A stretch of DNA of 64,000 nucleotides from Pseudoalteromonas sp. Z1A8 (lineage in GTDB: Bacteria > Pseudomonadota > Gammaproteobacteria > Enterobacterales > Alteromonadaceae). The notes under the pieces were generated by a model. It searched no databases, was not told where the DNA came from, and saw nothing but the letters and a program-made list of their open reading frames with translations. Positions within the stretch are counted from its first letter, which is position 1; every line of letters starts with the position of its first letter. Below are positions 1 through 8,194 of this stretch, piece by piece. Position numbers and translations under genes: made by a program. The stretch lies in NCBI RefSeq assembly GCF_011378855.1, contig NZ_WTLB01000005.1, forward strand, positions 78,816 to 142,815, read 5' to 3'.

Positions 1-1055
1 GTGCCTGCATCGCTTATACCCCAAAATGTTACGCGGCTTACTTTATCGTCATGCTTTTTAAGTATGTTAAACACGGCTTTGTAGCGCTCGCCTAACTGGG
101 TATTTACTTCACTAGGCAATCCGTCAGGATATGGATTAAAGCGCTCTTGTAGCGCAATATCTAACGAAATATCAGCGCCTTGTTCTTCACCTTCAGGGAA
201 CGGTAAAACCGAAATATCAAGCTCGGTTATCATCACATCAATACCCGTTGCTGCGTATGCCACAATAGAGTCTTCCATTAACGAAAGCTCAGGGTTATCA
301 AGCGAATAATGCGCTTGCATGCCAATGCCATCTATTTCAATGCCTTTGCTTTGTAAATTTTTAATAAGCGTAATTGCACCGGCTCTTTTTTCTGGCTTAT
401 ACAAGTTGTAGTCGTTGTAATACAGCTTGGCATTAGGCGCTGCCTGCTTAGCGTATTTAAACGCGTATTCTATAAAGTCGTCACCAATAATAGTGCTCCA
501 TTTAGATTCACGAAGTGTGCCGTCTTCGTTTAATGCTTCGTTTACAACGTCCCATGCAAAAATACGGTTTTTATAACGCCCTGCAACAGCATTAATATGG
601 TTTTGCATACGCTTAAGTAATGCGTCGCGAGTAAGCGGTTCGCCCTGCTCATCTTCAAAAACCCAATCAGGTGTTTGCGAATGCCACACTAATGTATGCC
701 CAACTAACTCTTGGTTGTTCTCTTGTGCGTACTTAACTAACGCATCAGCGGCTTCAAAATCATACGTTTCAAGCTCTGGGTGTATACGTTCCCACTTCAT
801 AGAATTTTCTGGCGTAAAGGTATTAAATTGCGCTTTAGCCACGTTTAAATCTTCAGGCAAAGCTCCTAACACTTGGTCGCGGCTAATTGCGGTACCAATT
901 TTAAAGTGATCTTTAAATTGCGCTTTAAGCGTTAATTGCGCCGGCGCTTTTTGTGCTTTTAAAGTCGGTTTACTTTGCTCTGCTGAGCCATTACAGCCAA
1001 GTGTAAGGCTCGACATTCCTAATAAAATAGCAATCGTTAGTTTATTTTTATGCAT
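1..1055 (-). CDS. GH10 endo-beta-1,4-xylanase, lipoprotein (3' end outside window)
   Basis: Reading the minus strand from the ATG at 1055 gives an open frame that runs off the window edge, so about the last 30-40 residues are missing. The N-terminus is a lipoprotein signal with lipobox LTLGC (Cys21); Gly-type context after the Cys (Asn at +2) favours outer-membrane sorting. Typical GH10 motifs follow: HTLVWHSQ, acid/base Glu in DVVNEAL, nucleophile Glu in ITELDIS, and the C-terminal FWGISD. GH10 enzymes hydrolyse internal beta-1,4 bonds of xylan with retention. A xylan-regulon dyad lies 51 bp upstream of the start. It is one of three GH10 genes here and is closest in layout to the one at 5785-6936. 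Confident family call; substrate preference among xylans is inferred. Confidence 0.93.
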   Translation of the reverse strand, partial: MHKNKLTIAILLGMSSLTLGCNGSAEQSKPTLKAQKAPAQLTLKAQFKDHFKIGTAISRDQVLGALPEDLNVAKAQFNTFTPENSMKWERIHPELETYDFEAADALVKYAQENNQELVGHTLVWHSQTPDWVFEDEQGEPLTRDALLKRMQNHINAVAGRYKNRIFAWDVVNEALNEDGTLRESKWSTIIGDDFIEYAFKYAKQAAPNAKLYYNDYNLYKPEKRAGAITLIKNLQSKGIEIDGIGMQAHYSLDNPELSLMEDSIVAYAATGIDVMITELDISVLPFPEGEEQGADISLDIALQERFNPYPDGLPSEVNTQLGERYKAVFNILKKHDDKVSRVTFWGISDAG

Positions 1056-1105
1056 GATGTACCTGTTGTGTGTTTTTTAGTGTGCAAGGTAAACTTAACA
1101 CCATA

Positions 1106-1120
1106 TAGTCTTTTTGACAA
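1106..1120. promoter_or_regulatory. Xylan-regulon operator copy 1
   Basis: TAGTCT-TTT-TGACAA, an imperfect dyad of the type TAGTCW-N3-TGACYA. It lies between the divergent GH10 gene (start 1055) and the cupin gene (start 1225), so it could control both. Confidence 0.65.
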
Positions 1121-1224
1121 CAACGTTTTATTGAAATAGACTGAACAAAAATAACACAGCACACATTTCTTAATTGCATACCTAACTAGCAAGATAATTA
1201 GTAAATAAATTAGCAAGGACACAC

Positions 1225-1695
1225 ATGAAAAACACAACAAACACTTTATCACTAAAAGCCGCAGGCACCTTTGCATTAACGGTCGCATTAACTGCTGCAT
1301 TAACTTCTGCAATAATTACTGCATTACCTGTCAGCGCAGCAGATAAACCCAAGCAACTTACCTCATCTATAGTGAGCCAAAAAGACGCGCACATTACTCA
1401 CTACGAAGGCGGTGATTTTCATACCTACTTTTACGGCGATACATCACTTACCAAAGGCGCTATTACAGGTGTGGCGGTTATTAAACCTAATAACGAAATA
1501 CACCCCGCCCACCAGCATCCCGATGAAGAATACTTAATGATTCTTGAGGGCTCAGGTACCTGGACACTTAATGGCAAAAGCCAACCAGCACTCACCGGGG
1601 ATATTTTATTTGCAGCCCCTAATGACCTACACGGGATTTATAACAACGGCGATGTGCCACTTAAGTTTGTGGTAGTGAGGTATCAGGCTAAGTAG
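1225..1695 (+). CDS. Small exported cupin-domain protein
   Basis: 156 residues. A signal peptide ends near VSA-AD (residues 38/39). The rest is a single cupin barrel with the metal-binding pattern His96-x-His98-x3-Glu102 and a later His136. The stretch between them (EYLMILEGSG) is typical of small exported cupins. An AAGGA ribosome site lies 8 bases before the ATG. Small cupins of this kind may bind a metal and act as sugar isomerases, dioxygenases or pure binding proteins, so no reaction can be named. It is divergent from a GH10 gene and shares its operator, which suggests co-induction by xylan. Family is certain; role is unknown. Confidence 0.8.
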   Translation: MKNTTNTLSLKAAGTFALTVALTAALTSAIITALPVSAADKPKQLTSSIVSQKDAHITHYEGGDFHTYFYGDTSLTKGAITGVAVIKPNNEIHPAHQHPDEEYLMILEGSGTWTLNGKSQPALTGDILFAAPNDLHGIYNNGDVPLKFVVVRYQAK

Positions 1696-1787
1696 TTTTG
1701 AATGGCTTTTTGAGTTTTCAAGTGAAATAAACCAAGAGAATGATGCACAAAGAGGTTAAGAGACGCTTCGCTTTTAGAGGAAAACAA

Positions 1788-1814
1788 AACAGCCTGATGT
1801 GAGATCAGGCTGTT
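1788..1814. terminator. Bidirectional terminator hairpin
   Basis: Perfect 11-bp stem (AACAGCCTGAT / ATCAGGCTGTT) with a 5-base loop. It is flanked by T-runs on both strands and sits between the convergent cupin and Abi-like genes. Confidence 0.85.
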
Positions 1815-1895
1815 TTTAATTATCTATCATACATTTTATTTAGTAACAAAGAGCCGTTAAAATTTACACTCATTCATGAATTAATTTTTATTATT

Positions 1896-2633
1896 TCATA
1901 GAAAGTGCAAAATCAACCTCCCTATGGAGTTCACTAAATCTCGGCTATAACTAGCTAGCCATTTATTCGATTCATTATCAAAATGAGAATCACTAAAACC
2001 ATTTCGTGAATTCCCTATCGCACTTGTAAGCGTTGAAATACTTGTAACCATATTCTGCGGAAAAGGCCCAATAGCATTCAATTTTGTAGTTATATCGTCT
2101 CGTACAAGTTTCGATAAAGGTATTAATTCACTTAACTGAGAACTTTGAGGTAAATGCTTATATACATAAGCTTTATATAAACCTTCCAAACATGTATACG
2201 ATAATGTCATTGAATGATTGTAGTTCTGCTGGTCAATAGCGTTATCTATTCTTTTTATTAGTGTATTTAATTTTTCAGAATTCCAGTTATCTTGCGGAAT
2301 TACAACTTGAGGAACTGGATTGCCAGAGCTAAATAAATATGATTTAAGCTCATCAGTTTCAGTAGGAAAATGCGGGGAAATAATATCGATAAAAGTTCTG
2401 AAAACATCTAATCGCACTGAGTCATCTAAACCAATTAAAATATCCCAATAAAAGTCTTTCCTGGTAGTACTAAGGCCTCGATTATTTCTTTCTTTAATAT
2501 ATAGAGAATAACTAGGCTGTTCTCTATCATATTGCTGAATCACTTTAATGAAACTATTCCCACTATGGTATGCAGGTGTATTACTTTTATCTAAAAGTAG
2601 GAAAAGTCGATTAAAAGCAGCTATCCAATTCAC
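1896..2633 (-). CDS. Abi-C/HEPN-like hypothetical protein
   Basis: 245 residues, no signal peptide or membrane segment. The C-terminal part contains the pattern RNGFSDSH followed by a helix ending in NSIGRLILHFL. This resembles the C-terminal domain of abortive-infection proteins (Abi_C, HEPN-like), where R-x(4-6)-H is the presumed RNase motif. The N-terminal half (two helical blocks around WDILIGLDDSVRLDVFRTFI) is not recognised. The gene is AT-rich, stands alone between a cupin and a xylanase gene, has no xylan operator, and is bounded by terminators on both sides, so it looks like a later insertion. A defence role is an inference from the domain only; no toxin partner is visible. Confidence 0.5.
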   Translation of the reverse strand: MNWIAAFNRLFLLLDKSNTPAYHSGNSFIKVIQQYDREQPSYSLYIKERNNRGLSTTRKDFYWDILIGLDDSVRLDVFRTFIDIISPHFPTETDELKSYLFSSGNPVPQVVIPQDNWNSEKLNTLIKRIDNAIDQQNYNHSMTLSYTCLEGLYKAYVYKHLPQSSQLSELIPLSKLVRDDITTKLNAIGPFPQNMVTSISTLTSAIGNSRNGFSDSHFDNESNKWLASYSRDLVNSIGRLILHFL

Positions 2634-2927
2634 GATAATATATCCTTATGCAACTATCTATCTGTTATAAATAAATCTCGTTTTCTGATAAATGTATTAT
2701 TGTATTTATTTCCCGTATTAGTACCAAATACTACAACGTATTACTAGCTATAAACTTTAAGCCCTATGCTCTTTCTATGATGCTTTAAAGTCATGAGGCA
2801 CTTCTCATTTTTTATTTTTGTGAAAAACCCCGAAAACATAAAATAGAGGAGCATTTAAAAATATTCGGTTTTGAATACACAAGCTACCCTGCTGCATCCA
2901 GCATAAACAATTAAAGCCCGCGCAAAA
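2634..2927. other. AT-rich non-coding gap
   Basis: No ORF, RNA or repeat recognised. It must contain the promoter of the Abi-like gene, but no clear -35/-10 pair stands out and no xylan operator is present. Confidence 0.4.
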
Positions 2928-2957
2928 AAATAGTCTGTATAAAAATACAGACTATTT
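2928..2957 (-). terminator. Terminator of the modular GH10 gene
   Basis: Perfect 13-bp stem (AAATAGTCTGTAT / ATACAGACTATTT) with an AAAA loop. On the minus strand it is followed by seven T. It lies 31 bp after the stop at 2989. Confidence 0.85.
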
Positions 2958-2988
2958 AATCTGGGGTTAATTTCCTTTAGCTAGGTTT

Positions 2989-5211
2989 TTATTCGACCAA
3001 GGTTACCGATACATCATCCACATAAAAGTCAGCGGTGAGTTCACTTGACTCAACATAAAGTAAAGCGGCGCTTTCCTGCGTTGTAATTGAATGAGTGTAA
3101 GTACCCGATAACTGTATCCAGTCGCCTGCTGCAACTGTTGTAACAGGCGTCAACTCAAGGTATTCAGTGCTAGTGTGCTCTATTTGTAGTGTGAGTTTTA
3201 TATCTGGTGAAACGGTACTGGTATCGTCAGATAACTTAACCCATGCAGATACGTTATAGGTTTTATCTGCTGTAAATAAGCCTTTTACATCCTTTTGTAT
3301 CCCATTCCACGTTTCAGTTCGCCCTTGTACTAAAGCGCTATAATTACCGCTATGAGCTTGGGTTGACTCTAAGGTTATGCTTGCACTGCCACGCGCTTGC
3401 CATGAATCAAGTCCGGCTTCAAAGTCGCCATTAGTTAGCAGCTCTGATGAAGGTGCTGGTTGTACAACTTCAATTAACTCTTTTAATGCATTAGCAAATC
3501 CTTGTAAGGCAGGTTTTGCAGTAAAGTCATTAAAAAATAACAGTGGCCATTCTGTTGTCGGCTCTGGCCAGTTTTGTAACCAGCTATCCTCGTCAATTAC
3601 GCCCCAAATAGTTATGCCACCGCGTTGATCTTCAGGTACAGTTTCTAGGTATGTTTTAACAATATCATAGTAATACTGCTTTTGTTCATCCGCTCTTTCA
3701 CTGGTTAGGTAAGTTAGAGGAATGCCGCCTTCGTTGTTCATACGAACATCTAGCTCGGTAATTTTTACTTTAATTTTAGGGCGAATATCGACCACTTTTT
3801 GAAGATGTGCCTGAATGGTTGAAATGTCAGGGCTGTTAAGTGAAATATGAGATTGAAACCCTATACCATCAATAGGCACGCCATTGTTTTGAAAATCGTT
3901 AACCATAGATATAACGGCATCTAATTTATCAGCATTCCAAATCAGGTTGTAATCATTGTAGTATAAGTCGGCATCAGGATCGGCCGCTCTTGCTGCTTTA
4001 TAGGCTAATGGTAAAAATTCGGATCCTATATTTTCAAACCATACAGATTCGTCGGCGCTGTCGTCAGTGGTTTTTTCACCACGGTATTTACCATTTTCCA
4101 TAAACGCTTCGTTAACTACATCCCAGCTAACTACGGTATCGTTATCGCCTTTTTCTTCAAAGTGAGTGGCAACTTGAGTGATGTGGTTTTCCATCATGGT
4201 TATCCACGCGGCTTTATCACCTTGAAAACTTTGCATCCAAGGCGCAATTTGCGAGTGCCACACAAAAACATGGCCATGCACAGTGAGTGAGTTGTCTTTG
4301 GCGTAGTTAACTAGCTCATCAGAATCATCGTAAAAAAATTCGCCTTGGGTTGGTTGTAAATAGGTAGGCTTCATAATATTTTCAACCGAGAGCTGATTAA
4401 AGTGTTGTTCAATAATCGTTTTAATTTCTGGTCTATCTATTATGCTGTTACCAAAACCACCCGCTGGCACAGCCACGCCAATATTAAAATTAGGTGCCAA
4501 TGCTTTTAAACTTTGTGCTGTTACTTCGCTATATTGAACATCAGGTATTTCTTGTGCTGGGACATCGTCTAAAATAAAGCCTGAAAATTCGTCTAGGTAT
4601 ATAGACTTATTAATGTTCTCTTCTTTTGAAAAGTGAATTGCCAGCCTTACTAAAGAGTCAGCTTCGGCCGTTGCAGCTGTTAATGTTATTTTTTGCCACT
4701 CGCCTGTGAGTGTTTCTTTTACTAGGCTAAGTTGACCGTAATCTGGCGCAGGCGTTTGAATCCAAAAATCGGCACTGGTTCCCTCTTCACCTTTGGCCCA
4801 AACACTAAACTCATAATTTTTACCTCCGGTAATAGGAAGGTCTTCATAAGCTATTTCAATACCCCACGGGTTGTCACCCAATGTATTAACGCTCACCTCA
4901 ACTGCTTTTGTGCCTTTGTAAGTATTAACGCCTTCTTCGGATTCTATTACTTCTATAGTAGAAGTTGCGCTTGATTCTTGTGTTGGCCTAAATACCCAAT
5001 TTCCGACAGGTGTTGTTTGCCCTGCGGTGTCTTCTTCAAACCCGCCATTTGTTATTTCAGCTGCTATTGGCGCTTCAGGCTCTGGAGTATCAGGGGCTAC
5101 TACTTCCGGTATGGGTTCAGGCACCGGTGTATCTTTATTATTCCCCCCGCACGCCATTAAAAGTGACACTAAGGTCACTAATCCGGTGTTACGAAAAATC
5201 GATTTATTCAT
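2989..5211 (-). CDS. Modular GH10 xylanase with two carbohydrate-binding domains, lipoprotein
   Basis: 740 residues. Lipobox LLMAC with Cys21, followed by an Asp/Pro/Glu-rich linker to about residue 48. Residues 52-215 form a CBM4/9/22-type jelly roll (opens ITNGGFEED, closes YLDEFSGF). The GH10 barrel covers about 235-580, with acid/base Glu368 in DVVNEAF and nucleophile Glu486 in ITELDVR. Residues 590-738 are a second jelly roll of the same type (LLTNGDFEAG to YVDDVSVTL). It hydrolyses xylan at the cell surface, where the two CBMs would tether it to insoluble substrate. The gene is monocistronic: terminator behind, a candidate xylan operator 329 bp in front. The binding specificity of the CBMs cannot be read from sequence alone. 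Confidence 0.93.
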   Translation of the reverse strand: MNKSIFRNTGLVTLVSLLMACGGNNKDTPVPEPIPEVVAPDTPEPEAPIAAEITNGGFEEDTAGQTTPVGNWVFRPTQESSATSTIEVIESEEGVNTYKGTKAVEVSVNTLGDNPWGIEIAYEDLPITGGKNYEFSVWAKGEEGTSADFWIQTPAPDYGQLSLVKETLTGEWQKITLTAATAEADSLVRLAIHFSKEENINKSIYLDEFSGFILDDVPAQEIPDVQYSEVTAQSLKALAPNFNIGVAVPAGGFGNSIIDRPEIKTIIEQHFNQLSVENIMKPTYLQPTQGEFFYDDSDELVNYAKDNSLTVHGHVFVWHSQIAPWMQSFQGDKAAWITMMENHITQVATHFEEKGDNDTVVSWDVVNEAFMENGKYRGEKTTDDSADESVWFENIGSEFLPLAYKAARAADPDADLYYNDYNLIWNADKLDAVISMVNDFQNNGVPIDGIGFQSHISLNSPDISTIQAHLQKVVDIRPKIKVKITELDVRMNNEGGIPLTYLTSERADEQKQYYYDIVKTYLETVPEDQRGGITIWGVIDEDSWLQNWPEPTTEWPLLFFNDFTAKPALQGFANALKELIEVVQPAPSSELLTNGDFEAGLDSWQARGSASITLESTQAHSGNYSALVQGRTETWNGIQKDVKGLFTADKTYNVSAWVKLSDDTSTVSPDIKLTLQIEHTSTEYLELTPVTTVAAGDWIQLSGTYTHSITTQESAALLYVESSELTADFYVDDVSVTLVE

Positions 5212-5738
5212 TTTTTATTCCTTAGACTAAAGCAATAAATGAGTCGTTTTTAAACTAGGTGCAGTAAAGCCATTTGAGTAAATAAAATATGATAAGAGTA
5301 TTTCTACTGCATCATCAGAAACTATTATTCAATATGACTACAACTAATTAGAAAAACAAACAGTCATTTATGTTTATTATTTTAATATCTCTTCAAACGT
5401 TAATATTCACCTTGTACAAGGGTACATATATAAGCTTAAAATCATCGAGTTATAGTTAAGGCTTAAATTAAATTTTTATTGTTCTATATCGTGTGTGTGA
5501 ATATACAATCATTAAATTAACCTAAAACCAACATAGTTATAGTCTATTTAACAATAAGTATCAAGGTTAAAATTTAACCCGCTTCATATTGCGTTTGCTT
5601 TGAGTTTGAAGAAAATAATTAAATAGAAGGTGTAAGTGATATTTGCGCTTGTATTACTTAGGTAAGTTCAAGGTTTGCCAGCTCATCGCTTAGTAAAGTG
5701 ACTTTTATTTTCCCCTATATGGAAATTTCCAAACAAAA
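5212..5738. other. Long upstream region of the modular GH10 gene
   Basis: About 525 bp without a gene. The one recognisable element is a xylan-type dyad at 5540-5554. This implies a leader of roughly 300 nt, much longer than for most other genes of the regulon. No riboswitch or small ORF with a ribosome site was recognised. Confidence 0.4.
5540..5554. promoter_or_regulatory. Xylan-regulon operator copy 2 (weak)
   Basis: TAGTCT-ATT-TAACAA differs from copy 1 mainly in the right half-site (TAACAA against TGACAA). It is the only candidate upstream of the modular GH10 gene. Confidence 0.45.
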
Positions 5739-5768
5739 AAAGCCGAGTATTTAAAAATAGCCGGCTTT
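5739..5768 (-). terminator. Terminator of the second GH10 gene
   Basis: AAAGCCG / CGGCTTT stem, extended by an inner ATTT-AAAT pairing. An A-run on the plus strand gives a T-run on the minus transcript. It lies just after the stop at 5785. Confidence 0.7.
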
Positions 5769-5784
5769 GACTACACAATGCGAT

Positions 5785-6936
5785 TTACTGAACTACTTCA
5801 GCAATGTTTTTAATAACTGGCTTAGGGTTTAAATTACGATCCCATAGTAATGGGTAGTTTGTTCTGTTTGGGATTGGATAGTCGTTTTTCCACGACATGC
5901 CGTCGTGTAATCCCCAAAAGGTTACGCGGTCTATTTTATCGCGTTTTGCATAAAACAGTTCAAACAAGGCTTTATAACGGGCGTTTAATTGCGCCTCTAC
6001 GTCGCTAGGTAAGCCATTTTTATAAGGGTCGAGGTAGGTTTCAAACTCTTCTAACTGAAACTGTGGTTTCATCATATCGGTGCCGGTGATTTGCCCTTCT
6101 TTTGTTAAAGGCAGCACGTCTATATCAAGCTCGGTGATCATCACTTTTATACCCAGTGCGGCATATGCATCAATAGCTTGTTCAATGTATTGCATTTTAG
6201 GAAAGTTAAGCCCCCAATGCGCTTGTATGCCAATGCCATCGATGCGGATACCTTCTTTTTGCAGCATTTTGATTATACGTATAATGCCGTCTCTTTTTTC
6301 TGGTCGCCATGCATTAAAGTCATTGTAGTAAAGTTCGGTATTAGGCGAATACTGCTGGGCGTATTTAAATGCGGCTTTTACCATAGTATCGCCATCGCCT
6401 ACGCGGTTAACCCACACAGTTGGTCGATAAGATCCGTCATCAGCAATTACTTCGTTAACTACATCCCACGCATCTACTTTGTTTTTATAGCGCCCTGCTA
6501 CCAGCTCTATGTGTTTGCGCATTTGCTCTAACTGCTCTGCTGGGGTATTTGGCTCATTTTTGCTATTTGTAAAAAACCAGTCAGGCGTTTGGTTATGCCA
6601 CACTAAGGTGTGGGCTACGGTAAACATGTTATTTTGCTTGGCAAAATCTATAAATGCATCTGCACCACTAAAATCGACCTTACCTTTTTGCGGATAAATT
6701 ACTTCTGCTTTCATGGCGTTTTCTAGGGTGACTGTATTAAATTGCTTAGCAATAATTGACTGCGCGGCTGCGTTTTTGCCTGTCACTATATCTTGATTTA
6801 CAGCAACCCCCATTTTAAATGAGTCTGCAAAGGTGTTTTTAAGGGCTGGGACTGGGGCTGGATCTTGGTCTTTTGCAGCGTTTACGCTTAATGATCCTGC
6901 AAGTAAAAGCAGGCTGAGTGTGTGTTTTTTATGCAT
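5785..6936 (-). CDS. GH10 endo-beta-1,4-xylanase, exported
   Basis: 383 residues from the ATG at 6936. This start is preferred to an in-frame ATG at 6969 because GGAG lies 8 bases before it and because it begins with MHKKH, as the GH10 at the window start begins with MHKNK. The signal peptide ends near VNA (residue 20), with no lipobox, so the enzyme is periplasmic or secreted. Single GH10 domain: HTLVWHNQ, acid/base Glu162 in DVVNEVI, nucleophile Glu269 in ITELDID, C-terminal FWGLHDG. No CBM. It hydrolyses xylan or xylo-oligosaccharides; because it lacks a binding module and a lipid anchor it may act on oligosaccharides in the periplasm (inference). It shares an operator region with the divergent SMP-30-like gene. 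Confidence 0.94.
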   Translation of the reverse strand: MHKKHTLSLLLLAGSLSVNAAKDQDPAPVPALKNTFADSFKMGVAVNQDIVTGKNAAAQSIIAKQFNTVTLENAMKAEVIYPQKGKVDFSGADAFIDFAKQNNMFTVAHTLVWHNQTPDWFFTNSKNEPNTPAEQLEQMRKHIELVAGRYKNKVDAWDVVNEVIADDGSYRPTVWVNRVGDGDTMVKAAFKYAQQYSPNTELYYNDFNAWRPEKRDGIIRIIKMLQKEGIRIDGIGIQAHWGLNFPKMQYIEQAIDAYAALGIKVMITELDIDVLPLTKEGQITGTDMMKPQFQLEEFETYLDPYKNGLPSDVEAQLNARYKALFELFYAKRDKIDRVTFWGLHDGMSWKNDYPIPNRTNYPLLWDRNLNPKPVIKNIAEVVQ

Positions 6937-7001
6937 GTGTGTGCTCCGTTGAATCGTTATTATTTTCAATAAATATCATACAACGAAAAAAATAAATGAT
7001 A

Positions 7002-7016
7002 TAGTCAAAATGACCA
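7002..7016. promoter_or_regulatory. Xylan-regulon operator copy 3
   Basis: TAGTCA-AAA-TGACCA, one of the best copies. It sits in the 115-bp divergent promoter region between the GH10 gene (start 6936) and the SMP-30-like gene (start 7052). Confidence 0.75.
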
Positions 7017-7051
7017 TTAATTATAAATTAAGCAAACCTGAGTAAACGTCC

Positions 7052-8026
7052 ATGCTAAAAACACACAAAAAAACGCTAAGTTTAGTTGTATTAATGCTCT
7101 GTTTTAATAAAGCAGCGCTGGCACAACAACTTGAAAACACACCTTTGTTAAACGCTGTAAACAGCCAAAGCAATGAGCAGTCACCATTAATAAAAGGCGT
7201 AACACCCACACTTGTTAGTGACGAGCTTTTGTTTTTAGAAGGGCCTACGTGGTCAAGCCAAGACAATGCGTTTTATTTTTCTGAAATGAACTTTGCAAGC
7301 TCGCAAGCACTCGGCCCCGATTCGACCATTTATAAATTAGTGCTGCCCAATATCCTTACCACTTATTTAGAACACAGTGGTACAAATGGCCTATATGCAA
7401 AAAACGGTAGCCTCTATACGCTTAACCACAGTACGCAGTCGCTTTCTAAAATTAATATAAGAAGTAAAACTAATACCGTGGTAGTTAGCGAGTTTGATGG
7501 GCTAAGCTTTAGCTCGCCAAACGATATGACTATGCATAAAAATGGCGATATATTTTTTACCGATCCTAACTGGCAAATAGGCGAACGCACTCAAAAAATG
7601 CCTTATACCGGTGTGTATAAGTTAAGTAATACAGGCGTACTTAGTTTAATTGACGCCACGCTTGAAAAACCCAACGGTGTTGCGCTCTCGCCAGATCAGC
7701 ATACCCTTTATGTTGGCGACTTTAGCAACCGCGTAAGCAAATACACTATTGATAAAAATGGTGAGATTTCACCACGTGAAGACTTTATTAAAGTAACCTC
7801 GCCAGATGGTATAAAAGTAGACTCTGCTGGCAATATTTACGTAAGTAGCCACAGCAAAGGCGTTATTAATATTTACACGCCAAGTGGCGCGTTTATCGAT
7901 AAAGTTGAACTTGGCCCTAATGTAACCAACCTTGCGTTTGGTGGTAAAGACCGAAAAACATTATTAATAACCACCGCTAAGGGCTTGTTTACGCTTGATG
8001 TAAAAGTAGCGGGTTTGGCTAATTAG
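7052..8026 (+). CDS. Exported SMP-30/gluconolactonase-family beta-propeller
   Basis: 324 residues. The signal peptide is cleaved after about ALA24. Six-bladed propeller motifs of the SMP-30/luciferase-like/gluconolactonase family are in order: LEGPTW, SPNDM, FFTDPNW, KPNGVALSPD, SPDGIKVD, TNLAFGG. The Glu, Asn and Asp of these motifs are the usual divalent-metal ligands. Family members hydrolyse sugar lactones. In a xylan locus the obvious substrate would be a xylono- or aldonolactone, but the signal peptide places the protein in the periplasm, where no sugar dehydrogenase is visible. It could also be a binding protein or an esterase. Transcribed divergently from a GH10 gene, with a shared operator. 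Confidence 0.8.
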   Translation: MLKTHKKTLSLVVLMLCFNKAALAQQLENTPLLNAVNSQSNEQSPLIKGVTPTLVSDELLFLEGPTWSSQDNAFYFSEMNFASSQALGPDSTIYKLVLPNILTTYLEHSGTNGLYAKNGSLYTLNHSTQSLSKINIRSKTNTVVVSEFDGLSFSSPNDMTMHKNGDIFFTDPNWQIGERTQKMPYTGVYKLSNTGVLSLIDATLEKPNGVALSPDQHTLYVGDFSNRVSKYTIDKNGEISPREDFIKVTSPDGIKVDSAGNIYVSSHSKGVINIYTPSGAFIDKVELGPNVTNLAFGGKDRKTLLITTAKGLFTLDVKVAGLAN

Positions 8027-8080
8027 TTAAATTAGTTAAGCAACTTATTAAAGAGAAAAGTTAGCTTACTCGTTATACAT

Positions 8081-8115
8081 AAAAAACCGGTGTAACTTGG
8101 TTACACCGGTTTTTT
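8081..8115. terminator. Bidirectional terminator
   Basis: Perfect 16-bp stem (AAAAAACCGGTGTAAC with its complement) and a TTG loop, between the convergent SMP-30-like and GH8 genes. T-runs on both strands. Confidence 0.9.
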
Positions 8116-8125
8116 ATTATCTAGA

Positions 8126-8185
8126 TTTTGCTGCCTAAGCTTTTACTACTTAGATTTTTGCTACTTAGGCTTTTGCTGCTTAGGT
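8126..8185. repeat. Four tandem 15-bp repeats
   Basis: Four contiguous degenerate copies of TTTTGCTGCTTAGGY, beginning at 8126, 8141, 8156 and 8171. They lie in the 3' flank of the GH8 gene. The unit carries CTTAG/CTAAG, so stops occur in several frames. Probably slipped-strand expansion in non-coding DNA. Confidence 0.8.
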
Positions 8186-8194
8186 ATTGTTATT

